Positions 33,536 to 43,528 of a stretch of DNA of 64,000 nucleotides are shown here, one piece after another; positions within the stretch are counted from its first letter, which is position 1, and each line of letters starts with the position of its first letter. Source of the DNA: UBA5069 sp964560495. Its GTDB lineage: Bacteria > Chloroflexota > Anaerolineae > Caldilineales > Caldilineaceae. The notes under the pieces were generated by a model. The model made no database searches. It saw only the letters and a list, made by a program, of their open reading frames with translations, and had not been told where the DNA came from. Made by a program: the position numbers and the translations under genes. The stretch covers positions 62,001 through 126,000 of the forward strand of contig CAZLMM010000007.1 in assembly GCA_964560495.1 (NCBI GenBank), read 5' to 3'.

Positions 33536-36013
33536 TCAACCTGTGATCAGATGCCCTGCAGCGGGCGCGCTGGGCGGGGCAACGACCCGACGACGTAACG
33601 GGTTGTCGGCGAAATCCGCCGCGACATAGTATTCCACGCCCTGACAGTCGCGAGGCATAATGAACTCGATGGCGTAGGTGCGCCGCCCCACATGCGTCAT
33701 GGCCGTCGTCTGCCAGGCGACGGCGCCCAGCCTACGCCAAACCAGAGAGACGCCCACGACTTCCAAGAGACCGGGCGCAATTGCCGTGATCGCTGCAGAC
33801 TCGCCGGCGGCCAGGCGTGTGGTGCGGGTAGGAACAATGACCGCAGCGGCCAGGTCTGTGTCGGCAGCCAGCGCCGCGCGATAGGCGTCCTCTGCTTCGG
33901 GCGGCAGCTGGTCGAGAAACTCCAGCAGTGATGCGCGGAAACGGAATGTGGCGATGCGCACGAACTTGTTGTGAATCGAGGCCAACATGCCCAGGTCGTT
34001 GCGGGTAGCCACGGTGTGCTGGAAGCTGAGCACGGCTTCACGAGTGCAGCGCAACAGCTCCATCCACAGCGGGATGCCCTCTGCCAGCGCACGCGCTGCT
34101 GCGCCCGCAGCGTCGCCGTTCTGTTTGCGCTCCTGAAGCGCCATGACCAGCTTGTGGAGGGCCACGCCCAGCCGCCAGGCCCGTGCGTAGGGGTCGAGAA
34201 AGCGAGTCTGGCCGTAGAGGTAGCCCAATCGCTCCCTTTCGAGAGGAGACTCTGCCTCATCGAGCAGGCCGCCCAGCGTCGCGATGACCTCCTCTTGACC
34301 GGCGATCAACTCGTCGCCAATCTCGAAGCCAGATTCCACGGTGAACGCCTCGCTGTAATCGCCCGAAAAGCCCTGATTCACGGCGTGACCATCGGGCAGA
34401 TAGGCGCCGTTCCAGGTGGAAAGTAGGCGGCGATTGGCGTCCACATCGCTGAGCAGCTCGGCCAACGCGCTGCTGCGTGGGCCAGCCGCCTGGGTCGCGG
34501 CAAAGGTCCGATAGTGCTCGTTCGGCGTCGCCTGCGGCGACCACAGCCGGCGGGCAAAATAGATCGCCGTGGGATCGACGATGCGGTGACGCCAGTGAAT
34601 GCCCAGAACGCCCTGGCAACCGAATCGCCCGGCTCGTTCCAGGTCTTTGGCGAAGCGATTGACATGAAACTGGGGAAACCACATGGCCGGGTCGTCTTCC
34701 AGCCACGGGATGGGCCAGCGTTCGCGGTCGCCCAACTGACCGAAGGCTTCGTGCACCGGGTCCCACCCCACCTGGTCGTTGAGCGCCGTGAAGATGATGT
34801 CTTCGGGCAAGCTGGCATGGAGCTGGGCAAAGTGACGCACCACGCCGCCCCAGCCGGCCACCACCAGGCGTTTGTCCGGCGCGTGACGACGGAGGAAGTC
34901 GTGGGCGTGAAGAAAGGGTGTTGTCGGGATGGGCAGATCGTGGGCCTGGCTGGCCCAGTTCACCATCTCGTCTTCCCACAGATAAACATAACTGACCGAC
35001 GGATAGGCCTCCAGTAGCTGCGCCAGCCGCGTTTCCAGAATGAAACGCGCCGTGCGCGAGTTTGGGTCGATGCGTTCGATGCGATGGGTGCGCCCGTGGA
35101 AATCATAGATCTCTTCCTGGCGCACTTCGGGTGGGCAGGCGCGGCGAATCTCTTCGGGCACGCGATATGGCTCGAAGCCCACGCCCGTGCGGATGCCCAA
35201 CTGCTCGGCGTAGGCAAAGGCCTCGGCCCACACCTGTTGCGCCATCGCCGCCGCTTCCCAAGGGCCACGCGCCCGGCGGGTGGAGTCTGCGCCGAATATC
35301 TCATCATCGAAATACTGGGCCGCGCTCATACCAAAGCGCGAGGTGCGCTGGGGCAGGTAGCCCCAACGATCCGAAACCGTCGTGTCCAGAAAAGAAATAT
35401 GACCCACGCCGCCATACTCGAAGGAAAGGAAGGATTCAGCCCACTGGTCTTCTTGCCCATAAACATGAATGCCCAGGGTGTTGAAGCGCATCCGCAACAT
35501 GGCTTCCAGATAAGCACGCCAATCTTCCCGGTTGTAGACGCTGATGCAGTTGAGAAAGTCGGGCCAGGGCAGCAAACCACGCACAGCGAAACCAGGTGCG
35601 GATGCCCACGGCGCATCCGCGGTTGGCAGCACCAGCGCCGTCGGCGGTACGATGGGATAAAGCTCACCGTCGATGCCAAAACGTGCCCCCTGGTGCTCCA
35701 GGAAGTCGAAGACCGCGTACAACAGCGCCTGTTCGTTCACGCCGGCAAACTCGACAATCACCGCGCCCGATTCATCGGCGCAGGCAGAGATGGTATAGCT
35801 TTCACCACTGGCCCGTCCTCTGACCAGGATGAAGGTCAGGTCGCCCGGCCGCGCGGCGAAATCGCCAACGCTGCCAACCGCCAGCGCCCCGCGCCACCCC
35901 AGTTGAACCAACCCGCGTTGCAATTCAGAGGCGGCCAGGCGCTCTTTGAAGCTGGGATGGACGGGGGCGGCGATTTTGATGGAATGAATGGAGTCGAAGG
36001 GCAGGTTCATCAT
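33536..36013 (-). CDS. Large glycoside-hydrolase-like protein (GH20/GH67-type N-terminal fold, possible alpha-glucuronidase)
   Basis: The 825-residue protein has an N-terminal zincin-like domain of the kind found in front of GH20, GH67 and GH84 catalytic barrels (AASELQRGLVQLGWRGALAVGS, VNEQALLYAVFDFLE). A large barrel region follows, in which YLWEDEMVNWASQAHD carries adjacent acidic residues that could be catalytic. The C terminus is a beta-sandwich (PTRTTRLAAGESAAITAIAPG). No signal peptide is seen, so hydrolysis may occur after import. Its place between the CUT1 importer genes and the regulator shows it belongs to the pathway. The alpha-glucuronidase assignment is tentative. Confidence 0.65.
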   Translation of the reverse strand: MMNLPFDSIHSIKIAAPVHPSFKERLAASELQRGLVQLGWRGALAVGSVGDFAARPGDLTFILVRGRASGESYTISACADESGAVIVEFAGVNEQALLYAVFDFLEHQGARFGIDGELYPIVPPTALVLPTADAPWASAPGFAVRGLLPWPDFLNCISVYNREDWRAYLEAMLRMRFNTLGIHVYGQEDQWAESFLSFEYGGVGHISFLDTTVSDRWGYLPQRTSRFGMSAAQYFDDEIFGADSTRRARGPWEAAAMAQQVWAEAFAYAEQLGIRTGVGFEPYRVPEEIRRACPPEVRQEEIYDFHGRTHRIERIDPNSRTARFILETRLAQLLEAYPSVSYVYLWEDEMVNWASQAHDLPIPTTPFLHAHDFLRRHAPDKRLVVAGWGGVVRHFAQLHASLPEDIIFTALNDQVGWDPVHEAFGQLGDRERWPIPWLEDDPAMWFPQFHVNRFAKDLERAGRFGCQGVLGIHWRHRIVDPTAIYFARRLWSPQATPNEHYRTFAATQAAGPRSSALAELLSDVDANRRLLSTWNGAYLPDGHAVNQGFSGDYSEAFTVESGFEIGDELIAGQEEVIATLGGLLDEAESPLERERLGYLYGQTRFLDPYARAWRLGVALHKLVMALQERKQNGDAAGAAARALAEGIPLWMELLRCTREAVLSFQHTVATRNDLGMLASIHNKFVRIATFRFRASLLEFLDQLPPEAEDAYRAALAADTDLAAAVIVPTRTTRLAAGESAAITAIAPGLLEVVGVSLVWRRLGAVAWQTTAMTHVGRRTYAIEFIMPRDCQGVEYYVAADFADNPLRRRVVAPPSAPAAGHLITG

Positions 36014-36034
36014 GAATTCCTATACCAGGGTGCG

Positions 36035-36919
36035 CTATCCTTTGACAGCGCCCAGCGTGATGTTGTTGAGCAATTGATTACGCCCGGCGATGAAGATAAC
36101 GAGGATGGGCAGCGTCGCCAGGAATGCACCGGCCAGGATCATGCCGTACTCCACTTTGTAGAGACCGACCAGCGTGGCCAGCCCCACCGGGTAGGTGAAC
36201 TTGTCGGTGCTGCGCAGCACGATGAGCGGCCACAGATAGTCGTTCCACGAGCCGAGAAAGACCAGCACGGCCAGCACCGAGAGCGCGCCGCGCGAAAGCG
36301 GCAGCCCAATACGCCAAAAGATGCCCCATTCCGATGCGCCGTCGATGCGCGCCGCGTCGATGAGGTCGTTGGGCACGGCCAACATGGTCTGGCGCATGAA
36401 AAACGCGCCGAACGCGCTAATCGCGCCGGGCAGGATGATGGCCAGATAATTGTCCAGCCAGCCGATGTTGACCATCATGAGAAAGAGCGGCACAAGCGTC
36501 ACCTGAAAGGGAAAGGTCAAGGTAGCGAGCAAGATAAGAAAGAGCGCCTCCTTGCCCCTAAACTCGTATTTGGCAAAACCCCACCCCACGCAGGAGGCCA
36601 CCAACAGGGTAAGTAGCGTCTGCGTCACGGCAATGAAGAGGCTGTTGGCGAACTGGCGCACATAAGGAATCTCACTCCCGTTGAGCAGGCGTTCATAGTT
36701 GTTCAATGTGGGACTGGCCGGGATGAAAGTCAGCGGATAGCTGAAGATGTCGGCGTTGAGCTTGAAAGATCCGGTGATCATGTAGACGAAAGGCGCGCCG
36801 ACCAGCACCACGCTGACAAGCAACGCCAGATAAATGAGGCTGCGCTCCACAGTTCGCCGCCAGTGAAATACGTTTCGATCTGTGCGTCCGCCTTGCAGGT
36901 TCGTAGCAGATGAAGCCAC
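36035..36919 (-). CDS. CUT1 carbohydrate ABC transporter permease (MalG type)
   Basis: The 294-residue second permease of the CUT1 importer has six hydrophobic segments and the EAA loop of MalG-type proteins, DLIDAARIDGASEWGIFWRIGLPLSRGAL, with RRTVERSLIYLALLVSVVLVGAPFVYMITGSFK near the N terminus. The start is taken as GTG at 36919: AAGGAGG lies 6 bases upstream, whereas the ATG at 36940 would overlap the MalF gene by 20 bases without its own site. Its channel partner is the MalF-type gene immediately upstream. Confidence 0.9.
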   Translation of the reverse strand: MASSATNLQGGRTDRNVFHWRRTVERSLIYLALLVSVVLVGAPFVYMITGSFKLNADIFSYPLTFIPASPTLNNYERLLNGSEIPYVRQFANSLFIAVTQTLLTLLVASCVGWGFAKYEFRGKEALFLILLATLTFPFQVTLVPLFLMMVNIGWLDNYLAIILPGAISAFGAFFMRQTMLAVPNDLIDAARIDGASEWGIFWRIGLPLSRGALSVLAVLVFLGSWNDYLWPLIVLRSTDKFTYPVGLATLVGLYKVEYGMILAGAFLATLPILVIFIAGRNQLLNNITLGAVKG

Positions 36920-36920
36920 C

Positions 36921-37805
<885 letters not shown>

Positions 37806-37826
37806 CGCTTGCTGTTCCGCTTCTTG

Positions 37827-37861
37827 CAGGTGACAGTCACTTTTCGAGTGACTGTCACCTG
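37827..37861 (-). terminator. Intercistronic hairpin after the CUT1 binding-protein gene
   Basis: CAGGTGACAGTCACT (37827-37841) pairs perfectly with AGTGACTGTCACCTG (37847-37861) across 5 bases. On the minus strand it follows the binding-protein stop by about 50 bases and precedes the MalF gene by about 20. Without a T-run it probably acts as a stabiliser or partial terminator. Confidence 0.55.
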
Positions 37862-37912
37862 AATGACCAGTGCCTTAAAACCTCAACACTCCAAAACTCC
37901 GCCCCGACGCGC

Positions 37913-39250
37913 TCACTTCTCCTGCTCTATCGTCTGGCGCACCTCGTCGGAGACTTGCTTGAAGGCGTCGGCCGGCGTGATCGCGCCGTCGTAGATTTGC
38001 TGCCAGAGCGCGTCCAGCTTGGATTGAAGTTCAGCGCGATAGGGGCTTTGATACTGGGGCGGCACCGTGGGTCCTACCTCGGCGAAGAGCGCGCCCAGGT
38101 CTTGACCGGAGAAGTATTCATCTGGCGCGTGCAGTCGCGGATCATCCATGGCCGGAATGAAGGGTGGGAAGAGATTGGTCATCTCGTAGCGTCGCACATT
38201 GCCCTCGTTGGACAACATGCTGTATTTCATGAAATTCCACGCTTCCTCCACGTTGGGGCTGGTCTTGACGATGCAGTTGCCTGTTCCACCCCAACAACTG
38301 GTGCGCAAGCCGCCGGCTTCCCACGCTGGCAGGGGCATGGCCTTCCATTTACCCGATAGCTCCGGCGCGTTGTCCTTGAAGAAGCCGGCGTACCAGTCTG
38401 CGCCCACGTGCGAGAGCCACTTCCCTTCCTTGACTGCGGCATACCAGTCATTATTGAAAACATTACCGCCTGTAGGCACATCCGAAATACCGTGCTCGTC
38501 GCGCCAGGCCAGGATGTCATCCATCGTGCTGATGGAGAGATCCGAATCGAGAGTGACATTGCCCTCCGCGTCGAACCAATCGCCGCCCCGCTGTCGCAAC
38601 AACGCGCCGTGATCCTCGAAAGGCATGGCTTTGACCTCGTCAGTGGAGACTTCTTTCGCCAGCGCAATAAAATCTGCCCTGGTTGTTGCGCTGGGCAGAT
38701 CCAAACCTGCCCCTTCCCACACATCGGCGCGATAGTAGAGCACCACCGGCGTCAACGCATGCTCCACGCCATAATTTTTGCCCTCATAGCTGTAGAGCGC
38801 CTGGCGTGCGGCCACCAACTGATCCATGTAGCCGCCTTCCTTCAAGCGGTCCGTCAGGTCGATCAGTCCAGGGTCGGCGCCGCGCAGAAAGCCGCCGAAG
38901 CGACCTTGCTCGATGTCGGCCAGGTCCGGCGCGCCAACGCCGCCCGACTGCAAGGCAATCTGTAACTTGTCGTGCATGTCGGAATAGGCAATCTCGCTCA
39001 CCTCAAGCTCAAAATTTGGATTGACCTCCTTCTTGTAATCCTCCGCCATAGAGCGGAACCAGCGCGCATGGGTATTGACGAAGGTCCATAAGGCTAACTT
39101 GAGCGCAGTTTCGGCAGCCGGCGCTGCTTCGCCGCCGGGCGCCACTGGGGCTGCGCAGGCTGCCAGCGCCACCCCGGCGCCGGCGACGCCCATCATCTTG
39201 AGAAAGTTACGCCGCGACATCCGCGATGACCCGATTCGATTGCGTTCCAT
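37913..39250 (-). CDS. CUT1 carbohydrate ABC transporter substrate-binding lipoprotein (SBP family 1)
   Basis: The 445-residue extracellular protein binds oligosaccharide or sugar for the CUT1 importer. Its N terminus has a twin-arginine motif (SRRNFLKMM, Arg13-Arg14) followed by a lipobox ending LAAC (Cys32), then a Gly/Ala/Pro tether. The mature part has SBP-family-1 features such as DMHDKLQIALQSGGVGAPDLADIEQGRF and EEAWNFMKYSM. ATG at 39250 follows GGAGAGAA. It heads the minus-strand operon and is divergent from the SDR gene. The strong hairpin between it and MalF probably favours expression of this protein. Confidence 0.9.
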   Translation of the reverse strand: MERNRIGSSRMSRRNFLKMMGVAGAGVALAACAAPVAPGGEAAPAAETALKLALWTFVNTHARWFRSMAEDYKKEVNPNFELEVSEIAYSDMHDKLQIALQSGGVGAPDLADIEQGRFGGFLRGADPGLIDLTDRLKEGGYMDQLVAARQALYSYEGKNYGVEHALTPVVLYYRADVWEGAGLDLPSATTRADFIALAKEVSTDEVKAMPFEDHGALLRQRGGDWFDAEGNVTLDSDLSISTMDDILAWRDEHGISDVPTGGNVFNNDWYAAVKEGKWLSHVGADWYAGFFKDNAPELSGKWKAMPLPAWEAGGLRTSCWGGTGNCIVKTSPNVEEAWNFMKYSMLSNEGNVRRYEMTNLFPPFIPAMDDPRLHAPDEYFSGQDLGALFAEVGPTVPPQYQSPYRAELQSKLDALWQQIYDGAITPADAFKQVSDEVRQTIEQEK

Positions 39251-39331
39251 TGTTCTCTCCTCTTGAGTGGTATTGATCAAAGCCGTTGACGACCGGGAAG
39301 GACAGGGTGGAAAACCAAAAGCGAAATCCTC

Positions 39332-39359
39332 GATTATTAGTAATTGATTATTGATAATT
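39332..39359 (+). repeat. Four-unit heptamer repeat in the divergent promoter region
   Basis: GATTATT, AGTAATT, GATTATT and GATAATT follow one another without gaps. The last unit overlaps the -35 element of the SDR promoter. It has the same 7-base period as the runs at 5555, 19672 and 40221, though with more A/T. Confidence 0.5.
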
Positions 39360-39378
39360 TGCTGATGTTGTGTATAAT
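39351..39378 (+). promoter_or_regulatory. Putative sigma-70 promoter for the SDR gene
   Basis: TTGATA (39351-39356), a 16-base spacer and TATAAT (39373-39378) lie about 47 bases before the SDR start. The GntR-type regulator encoded downstream in the opposite operon is a reasonable candidate for binding here. Confidence 0.55.
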
Positions 39379-39424
39379 AGCGATATTCTCGTCAATTGTC
39401 AAGAGCCAAAAAGGGAGGAAGCCA

Positions 39425-40219
39425 ATGCAACGATTGAAACACAAAGTCGCGCTCATCACCGGCGCGGGCGGCGGGATCGGTCGCGGGATCGCGCTCAAAT
39501 TCGCTGCTGAAGGCGCGCTGGTGGGCGTGCTCGATCTCAAAGAGGAGGTGTGCCAGCAAGTCGTCGATGAAATCGAAGCGGCCGGCGGACATGCCCTGGC
39601 GTTGGCCGCCAACATCACCCAAGAGAATGATGTGGAACGGAGCGTCGCCGCTCTGCGCCGTCGCTTTGGCCTGGTCAACGTGCTGGTCAACAACGCGGCC
39701 GTCATGCCCACCGGTCGGCTGCACGAGACAGACCCCAACGATTTCGAGCGCTGCGTGGCCGTCAATCTGCGAGGGACGTATCTGGTTTCACGTGCGGCGC
39801 TCCCCCACATGATCGAGCTGCGCCAGGGCAGCATCATCCATATGGCGAGCGTGACCGGCGTCATTGGCTACCCCGGATTGGCGGCTTACTCCGCCACCAA
39901 AGGCGCGCTCATCGCCCTGGCCCGCGCCATGTCTACCGATTACGCCCGCCTGGGCATCCGCGTCAACTCCGTCTCACCCGGCACCATTGACTCCCCCATG
40001 CTCCACGCCTTCCTGGCCGCCCAGTCTTCGCCAGAGTATTACCGCCGCGCCTTTGACGAGATTCATCCGGTGGGGCGCGTCGGCACCATCGAAGAAGTGG
40101 CGAACGTTTGTCTCTTCCTGGCCTCCGACGAGGCGAGTTTTGTCACCGGCGCCAACTATCAAGTGGATGGCGGGGCCAGCGTCAAGGGACATCAGCCGCA
40201 GGATGAGGTGGGAGAATGA
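39425..40219 (+). CDS. Short-chain dehydrogenase/reductase (SDR)
   Basis: The 264-residue enzyme shows the classical SDR set: NAD(P)-binding TGAGGGIGRG near the N terminus, NNAA after strand 4, and the catalytic Ser in MASVTGV with Y-x-x-x-K in YSATKGA. Asp after the second strand (VLDLKEE) suggests NAD rather than NADP use. In known non-phosphorylative routes an SDR oxidises the 2-keto-3-deoxy sugar acid, which is the proposed role here. GGGAGGAAG precedes the ATG. It opens the plus-strand half of the locus. Confidence 0.88.
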   Translation: MQRLKHKVALITGAGGGIGRGIALKFAAEGALVGVLDLKEEVCQQVVDEIEAAGGHALALAANITQENDVERSVAALRRRFGLVNVLVNNAAVMPTGRLHETDPNDFERCVAVNLRGTYLVSRAALPHMIELRQGSIIHMASVTGVIGYPGLAAYSATKGALIALARAMSTDYARLGIRVNSVSPGTIDSPMLHAFLAAQSSPEYYRRAFDEIHPVGRVGTIEEVANVCLFLASDEASFVTGANYQVDGGASVKGHQPQDEVGE

Positions 40220-40220
40220 T

Positions 40221-40262
40221 GAATAGTGAATTGTAAATGGTGAATTGTAAATGGTGAATGGG
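40221..40262 (+). repeat. Six-unit heptamer tandem repeat after the SDR gene
   Basis: GAATAGT, GAATTGT, AAATGGT, GAATTGT, AAATGGT and GAATGGG follow directly after the stop codon at 40219. The units are the reverse complement of those at 19672-19706 (ACCATTC, ACAATTC). It is the longest run of the family in the window. Confidence 0.7.
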
Positions 40263-40316
40263 TAACGGCAAGGCCGTTGGCCGCTTGCTCGACTCACACA
40301 CAGAAAGGAGAACTTC

Positions 40317-41279
40317 ATGGAGATTGCGCCTGGCGTTCATCGGATTCGTTGTCTTTTTGGCGCGGGGCGGGTGGTCTATGTTCACCTGCTCATCGGCGAG
40401 GTTGCAGCCATGCTCGTCGATACGGGTTGCGCGCACAACCCGGCGCAGGAGATTCTGCCTTACATGCAGGAGATTGGTTTCAACCCGGCCCGGCTGACCT
40501 ACATCGTCATTTCCCATTCCGACCTGGATCACCAGGGCGGCAACCAGCCCATGAAGGAGGCCGCGCCCCAGGCCCTACTCATGTGCCACAAGCTGGATCG
40601 CCCCTGGGTGGAAAGCACCGAGGCTCTCATCCGTGGGCGCTATTCCCAGTTCGAGCAAGACCACGGCATCGGCTACGACGAGGCAAGCAAGGCCGGCATC
40701 CGCGCCGGCTGCCTGAGCGCGGCGCTGGATGTGGCGCTCTCTGGCGGCGAGACCTTCCGCCTGGGCGCCGACTGGGAGGTGGAGGCAATTCACACACCCG
40801 GCCACACGTGGGGACATCTGACGGTTTTTGACCTACGCAGCCACACCCTCATTGCCGGCGAAGCGACCATGTGGAACGCCATCCTGGATGACAACTGGCA
40901 ACCGGCTATGCCGCCCACCTACTGCTACGTGGACACTTATCTGGCGACGCAAGATCGTTTGCTTTCCATGTCCATTGACCAACTCTCGGCCGCCCACTGG
41001 CCCTTGCAGCAGGGCGCACAGGTGAGCGAGTTCATCTCGGAAAGTCGCAACTACTGTCTGCACGTGGAGAGTCGGTTGCTCGATTTTGCCCACGAGCGGG
41101 GCGAGTTTACACTCAGAGAGGCCATCGACGCCCTGGCGCCAACCCTGGGTCGCTGGCCTGCCGCGACCAACCAGGAATTCAGCTATGGCATGGCCGGCAA
41201 CTTGGAAAGCCTGACAAAACGAGGTCGCTTGAGCCCATACCGCAACAATGCCGGATCGATAGTCTGGAGGCTGACATGA
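40317..41279 (+). CDS. Metallo-beta-lactamase-fold hydrolase
   Basis: The 320-residue protein has the MBL metal-binding motif SHSDLDHQGG, a variant of H-x-H-x-D-H in which Asp replaces the second His, and downstream HTPGHTWGH. The usual third-site Asp in GDA/GDT is Glu here (IAGEATMW), so metal binding may differ from classical enzymes. A C-terminal helical segment of about 90 residues is added. Family members hydrolyse lactones, thioesters and nucleic acids. In this locus a sugar-acid lactonase role is plausible. The stop overlaps the next start by four bases (ATGA). Confidence 0.8.
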   Translation: MEIAPGVHRIRCLFGAGRVVYVHLLIGEVAAMLVDTGCAHNPAQEILPYMQEIGFNPARLTYIVISHSDLDHQGGNQPMKEAAPQALLMCHKLDRPWVESTEALIRGRYSQFEQDHGIGYDEASKAGIRAGCLSAALDVALSGGETFRLGADWEVEAIHTPGHTWGHLTVFDLRSHTLIAGEATMWNAILDDNWQPAMPPTYCYVDTYLATQDRLLSMSIDQLSAAHWPLQQGAQVSEFISESRNYCLHVESRLLDFAHERGEFTLREAIDALAPTLGRWPAATNQEFSYGMAGNLESLTKRGRLSPYRNNAGSIVWRLT

Positions 41280-42178
41280 ATGATATGCAACTGGTTCGTT
41301 TCTTTCACCCAAAAGTCGGCGCAGCAGTGGGCGTGCTGCGCAATGATGTTGTTTGCGATGTAACGGAGGCGGTCGGTTCAGTGGCGGTCTGGCTCAGGGG
41401 CAGCGTCGGGCGCGTTGCAGACGCCATCGCCGAACTGGGAGCCGCGGCTGATGTCGCGGTGCGCACTTTCCCGGCTGTCCTCTTCGACCAGCCGCCTGCG
41501 CCGGACGTCCCCCACTGGCTGCCCGCCGCGGATGAGCAGGATGTGTGGGCCGCCGGCGTCACGTATGAACGCAGCCGCGCCGCCCGCCAAGAAGAGGCGC
41601 AAGATGGCGGCGATGTCTATGCCCGCGTCTACACGGCCCAGCGCCCAGAGTTATTTTTCAAGGCAAAAGGTTCCTGGGTGGTGGGCCAGTGGGGGCAAGT
41701 AGGCATTCGTCGCGATGCAACCTGGAACGTGCCGGAGCCAGAGCTGGCGTTGGTTATCAACCCGGTCATGGAGATCGTGGGCGTGACCGTGGGCAACGAC
41801 ATGAGCAGCCGCGACATCGAGGGCGAAAACCCGCTCTATCTGCCCCAAGCGAAGATGTACACCGCGTCGTGCGCGCTGGCGCCCGGCATTCTCCTGCGCC
41901 AGATGGACGAGCACTGGCCTGCGTTGGACATCCATCTGCGCATCGAGCGCGACGGGCAAGAGGTCTTCAGCGGTTCCACAAGCACCCAAAAGATTCGCCG
42001 AACGCCGCGCGAGTTGGCCGACTATCTGGGGCGCAGCCTGGCCTTTCCCCAGGGCGCGGTGCTCCTGACCGGCACGGGCATCGTCCCGCCCGAGTCGTTC
42101 ACCCTGGCGGCGGGCGATGTGGTCACGATTGCCATCGACGGCGTAGGGACGCTCATCAACACAGTGAAGACGGTGTAG
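41276..42178 (+). CDS. Fumarylacetoacetate hydrolase family protein
   Basis: The 300-residue protein has a short N-terminal domain and a FAH-family catalytic domain. Visible metal-ligand motifs are the PEPELALVINP region, with acidic residues, and GVTVGNDMSSRDIEGENPLYLPQAK. GTGIVPP is conserved near the C terminus. FAH-fold proteins hydrolyse C-C bonds of 2,4-diketo acids or decarboxylate or dehydrate sugar acids. In the L-fuconate pathway a family member splits 2,4-diketo-3-deoxy-L-fuconate, so the same job is likely here. It is translationally coupled to the MBL gene. Confidence 0.87.
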   Translation: MNDMQLVRFFHPKVGAAVGVLRNDVVCDVTEAVGSVAVWLRGSVGRVADAIAELGAAADVAVRTFPAVLFDQPPAPDVPHWLPAADEQDVWAAGVTYERSRAARQEEAQDGGDVYARVYTAQRPELFFKAKGSWVVGQWGQVGIRRDATWNVPEPELALVINPVMEIVGVTVGNDMSSRDIEGENPLYLPQAKMYTASCALAPGILLRQMDEHWPALDIHLRIERDGQEVFSGSTSTQKIRRTPRELADYLGRSLAFPQGAVLLTGTGIVPPESFTLAAGDVVTIAIDGVGTLINTVKTV

Positions 42179-42230
42179 AGCGAATCCGACTATGCCGTTG
42201 CTGCAAAGAAGAATTATCGCAACCGATGTT

Positions 42231-42257
42231 CATCCTGTATATCCTGTCATCCTGTCT
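42231..42257. repeat. ATCCTGT short repeat
   Basis: ATCCTGT occurs three times in 26 bases (42232-42257), directly before the ribosome-binding region of the enolase-superfamily gene, which starts at 42279. Its function is unknown. Confidence 0.45.
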
Positions 42258-42278
42258 CGACCTGTGTAGGGGGTTGGC

Positions 42279-43478
42279 ATGAAGATCAGTGCAATCGAAT
42301 CCCTCACCTGGACGGAAGTTCCGCGGCTGATGGTGGTGCGTGTCCACACCGACGCCGGCATTGTCGGATTGGGCGAAACGGTGGATAAGATTCCCGGTGC
42401 ACGCGGCGCGCTCCACGGCACCATCGCGCCATTGGTCTTGGGCCAGGACCCGCTCGACATCGAGGGTCTCTGGCGTTTCGTCATGGACAACATCATGTAT
42501 CACGGCTACGCCGGGGCCGAGACGCGCGCGCTCTCAGCGCTGGAGGTGGCCCTGTGGGACATCATGGGCAAGGTCTACGGCGCGCCGCTCTATCACCTGC
42601 TGGGCGGCAAGACCCGCTCGACTGTGCCCACCTACAACACCTGCATTGGCTTCGGCCCGGTGCAGGATTACGCAGCCTGGCACGAAGATGCGGGGCGGCT
42701 CGCCTGCTCTCTTTTGGACGAAGGCATCCACGCCATGAAAATCTGGCCTTTCGACCGCTTTAGCGAGGTAAGTTTTGGGCAATACATCAGTCTGGGCGAT
42801 GTGGAGGAAGGATTGACGCCAGTGCGCCAGATTCGCGACGCAGTGGGCAACGAGATGGAGATCGGTATCGAGTGTCATTTTCGCTGGAACCGCGCCAGCA
42901 TGGAGCGCATCGCCCGCGCCCTGGAGCCATACAACATCCTCTTTCTCGAAGATGTACTGCCAGCAATCTACCCGGACGAGATCAAGCTGCTGGCGCAAAG
43001 CACCTCCATTCCCATCATCGGCTCGGAGCTGTTGATGACGCGCTGGCAGGTGCGCGAGTGGTTGGAAAAGCATGTCTCGTCCATCCTGATGACAGACCCG
43101 GTGTGGAACGGCGGCATCGGCGAGACGCGCAAGATCGCAGTCCTGGCCGAGACCTACGGCGTTCCCCTGGTGTTGCACAACGTGGCCGGCCCCATCTGTC
43201 ATGCGGCCTGTATGCACCTGGGCGCGCACATCCCCAACCTCTTCTTCGTCGAGTCGGTGCGAGCATTCTACAAGACCTATTTCCCCGTCCTGGCCGACTG
43301 GACGGTGACGCTGGACAATGGTGGATTGAATGTGCCCCATGGACCCGGGCTTGGCGTCAATTTGAATCCAGCCATGCTGGAACGAGCCGACCTGACGCGC
43401 ATCGTCTCAGAGGGCGAGGGACTGGCGCACGGTCGCCGCGCCATGGGCGACCACTGGGCGGTGGAGGATATTCGCTGA
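42279..43478 (+). CDS. Mandelate racemase/muconate lactonizing enzyme family protein (sugar-acid dehydratase)
   Basis: The 399-residue enolase-superfamily enzyme has an N-terminal capping domain (MVVRVHTDAGIVGLGET) and a barrel domain with the acid/base and metal-ligand residues in order: MKIWPFD, GIECHFRWN (metal Glu), FLEDVLP (metal Glu), GSELLMTR (metal Glu) and the terminal HNVAGPICHA (His). Such enzymes abstract the alpha proton of a sugar acid and remove water, giving a 2-keto-3-deoxy acid. The motifs resemble galactonate- or fuconate-type dehydratases; the exact substrate is not decided. It ends the plus-strand catabolic block. Confidence 0.87.
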   Translation: MKISAIESLTWTEVPRLMVVRVHTDAGIVGLGETVDKIPGARGALHGTIAPLVLGQDPLDIEGLWRFVMDNIMYHGYAGAETRALSALEVALWDIMGKVYGAPLYHLLGGKTRSTVPTYNTCIGFGPVQDYAAWHEDAGRLACSLLDEGIHAMKIWPFDRFSEVSFGQYISLGDVEEGLTPVRQIRDAVGNEMEIGIECHFRWNRASMERIARALEPYNILFLEDVLPAIYPDEIKLLAQSTSIPIIGSELLMTRWQVREWLEKHVSSILMTDPVWNGGIGETRKIAVLAETYGVPLVLHNVAGPICHAACMHLGAHIPNLFFVESVRAFYKTYFPVLADWTVTLDNGGLNVPHGPGLGVNLNPAMLERADLTRIVSEGEGLAHGRRAMGDHWAVEDIR

Positions 43479-43528
43479 GCGCTGGCATACATCTTGCGAC
43501 AGTGAACTGGTTGCACTAAAATAGGTGT

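Noticed and set aside
35084..36616. Long plus-strand frame (510 codons) opposite the GH-like and MalG genes
   Set aside because: Antisense to two supported genes and without family features.
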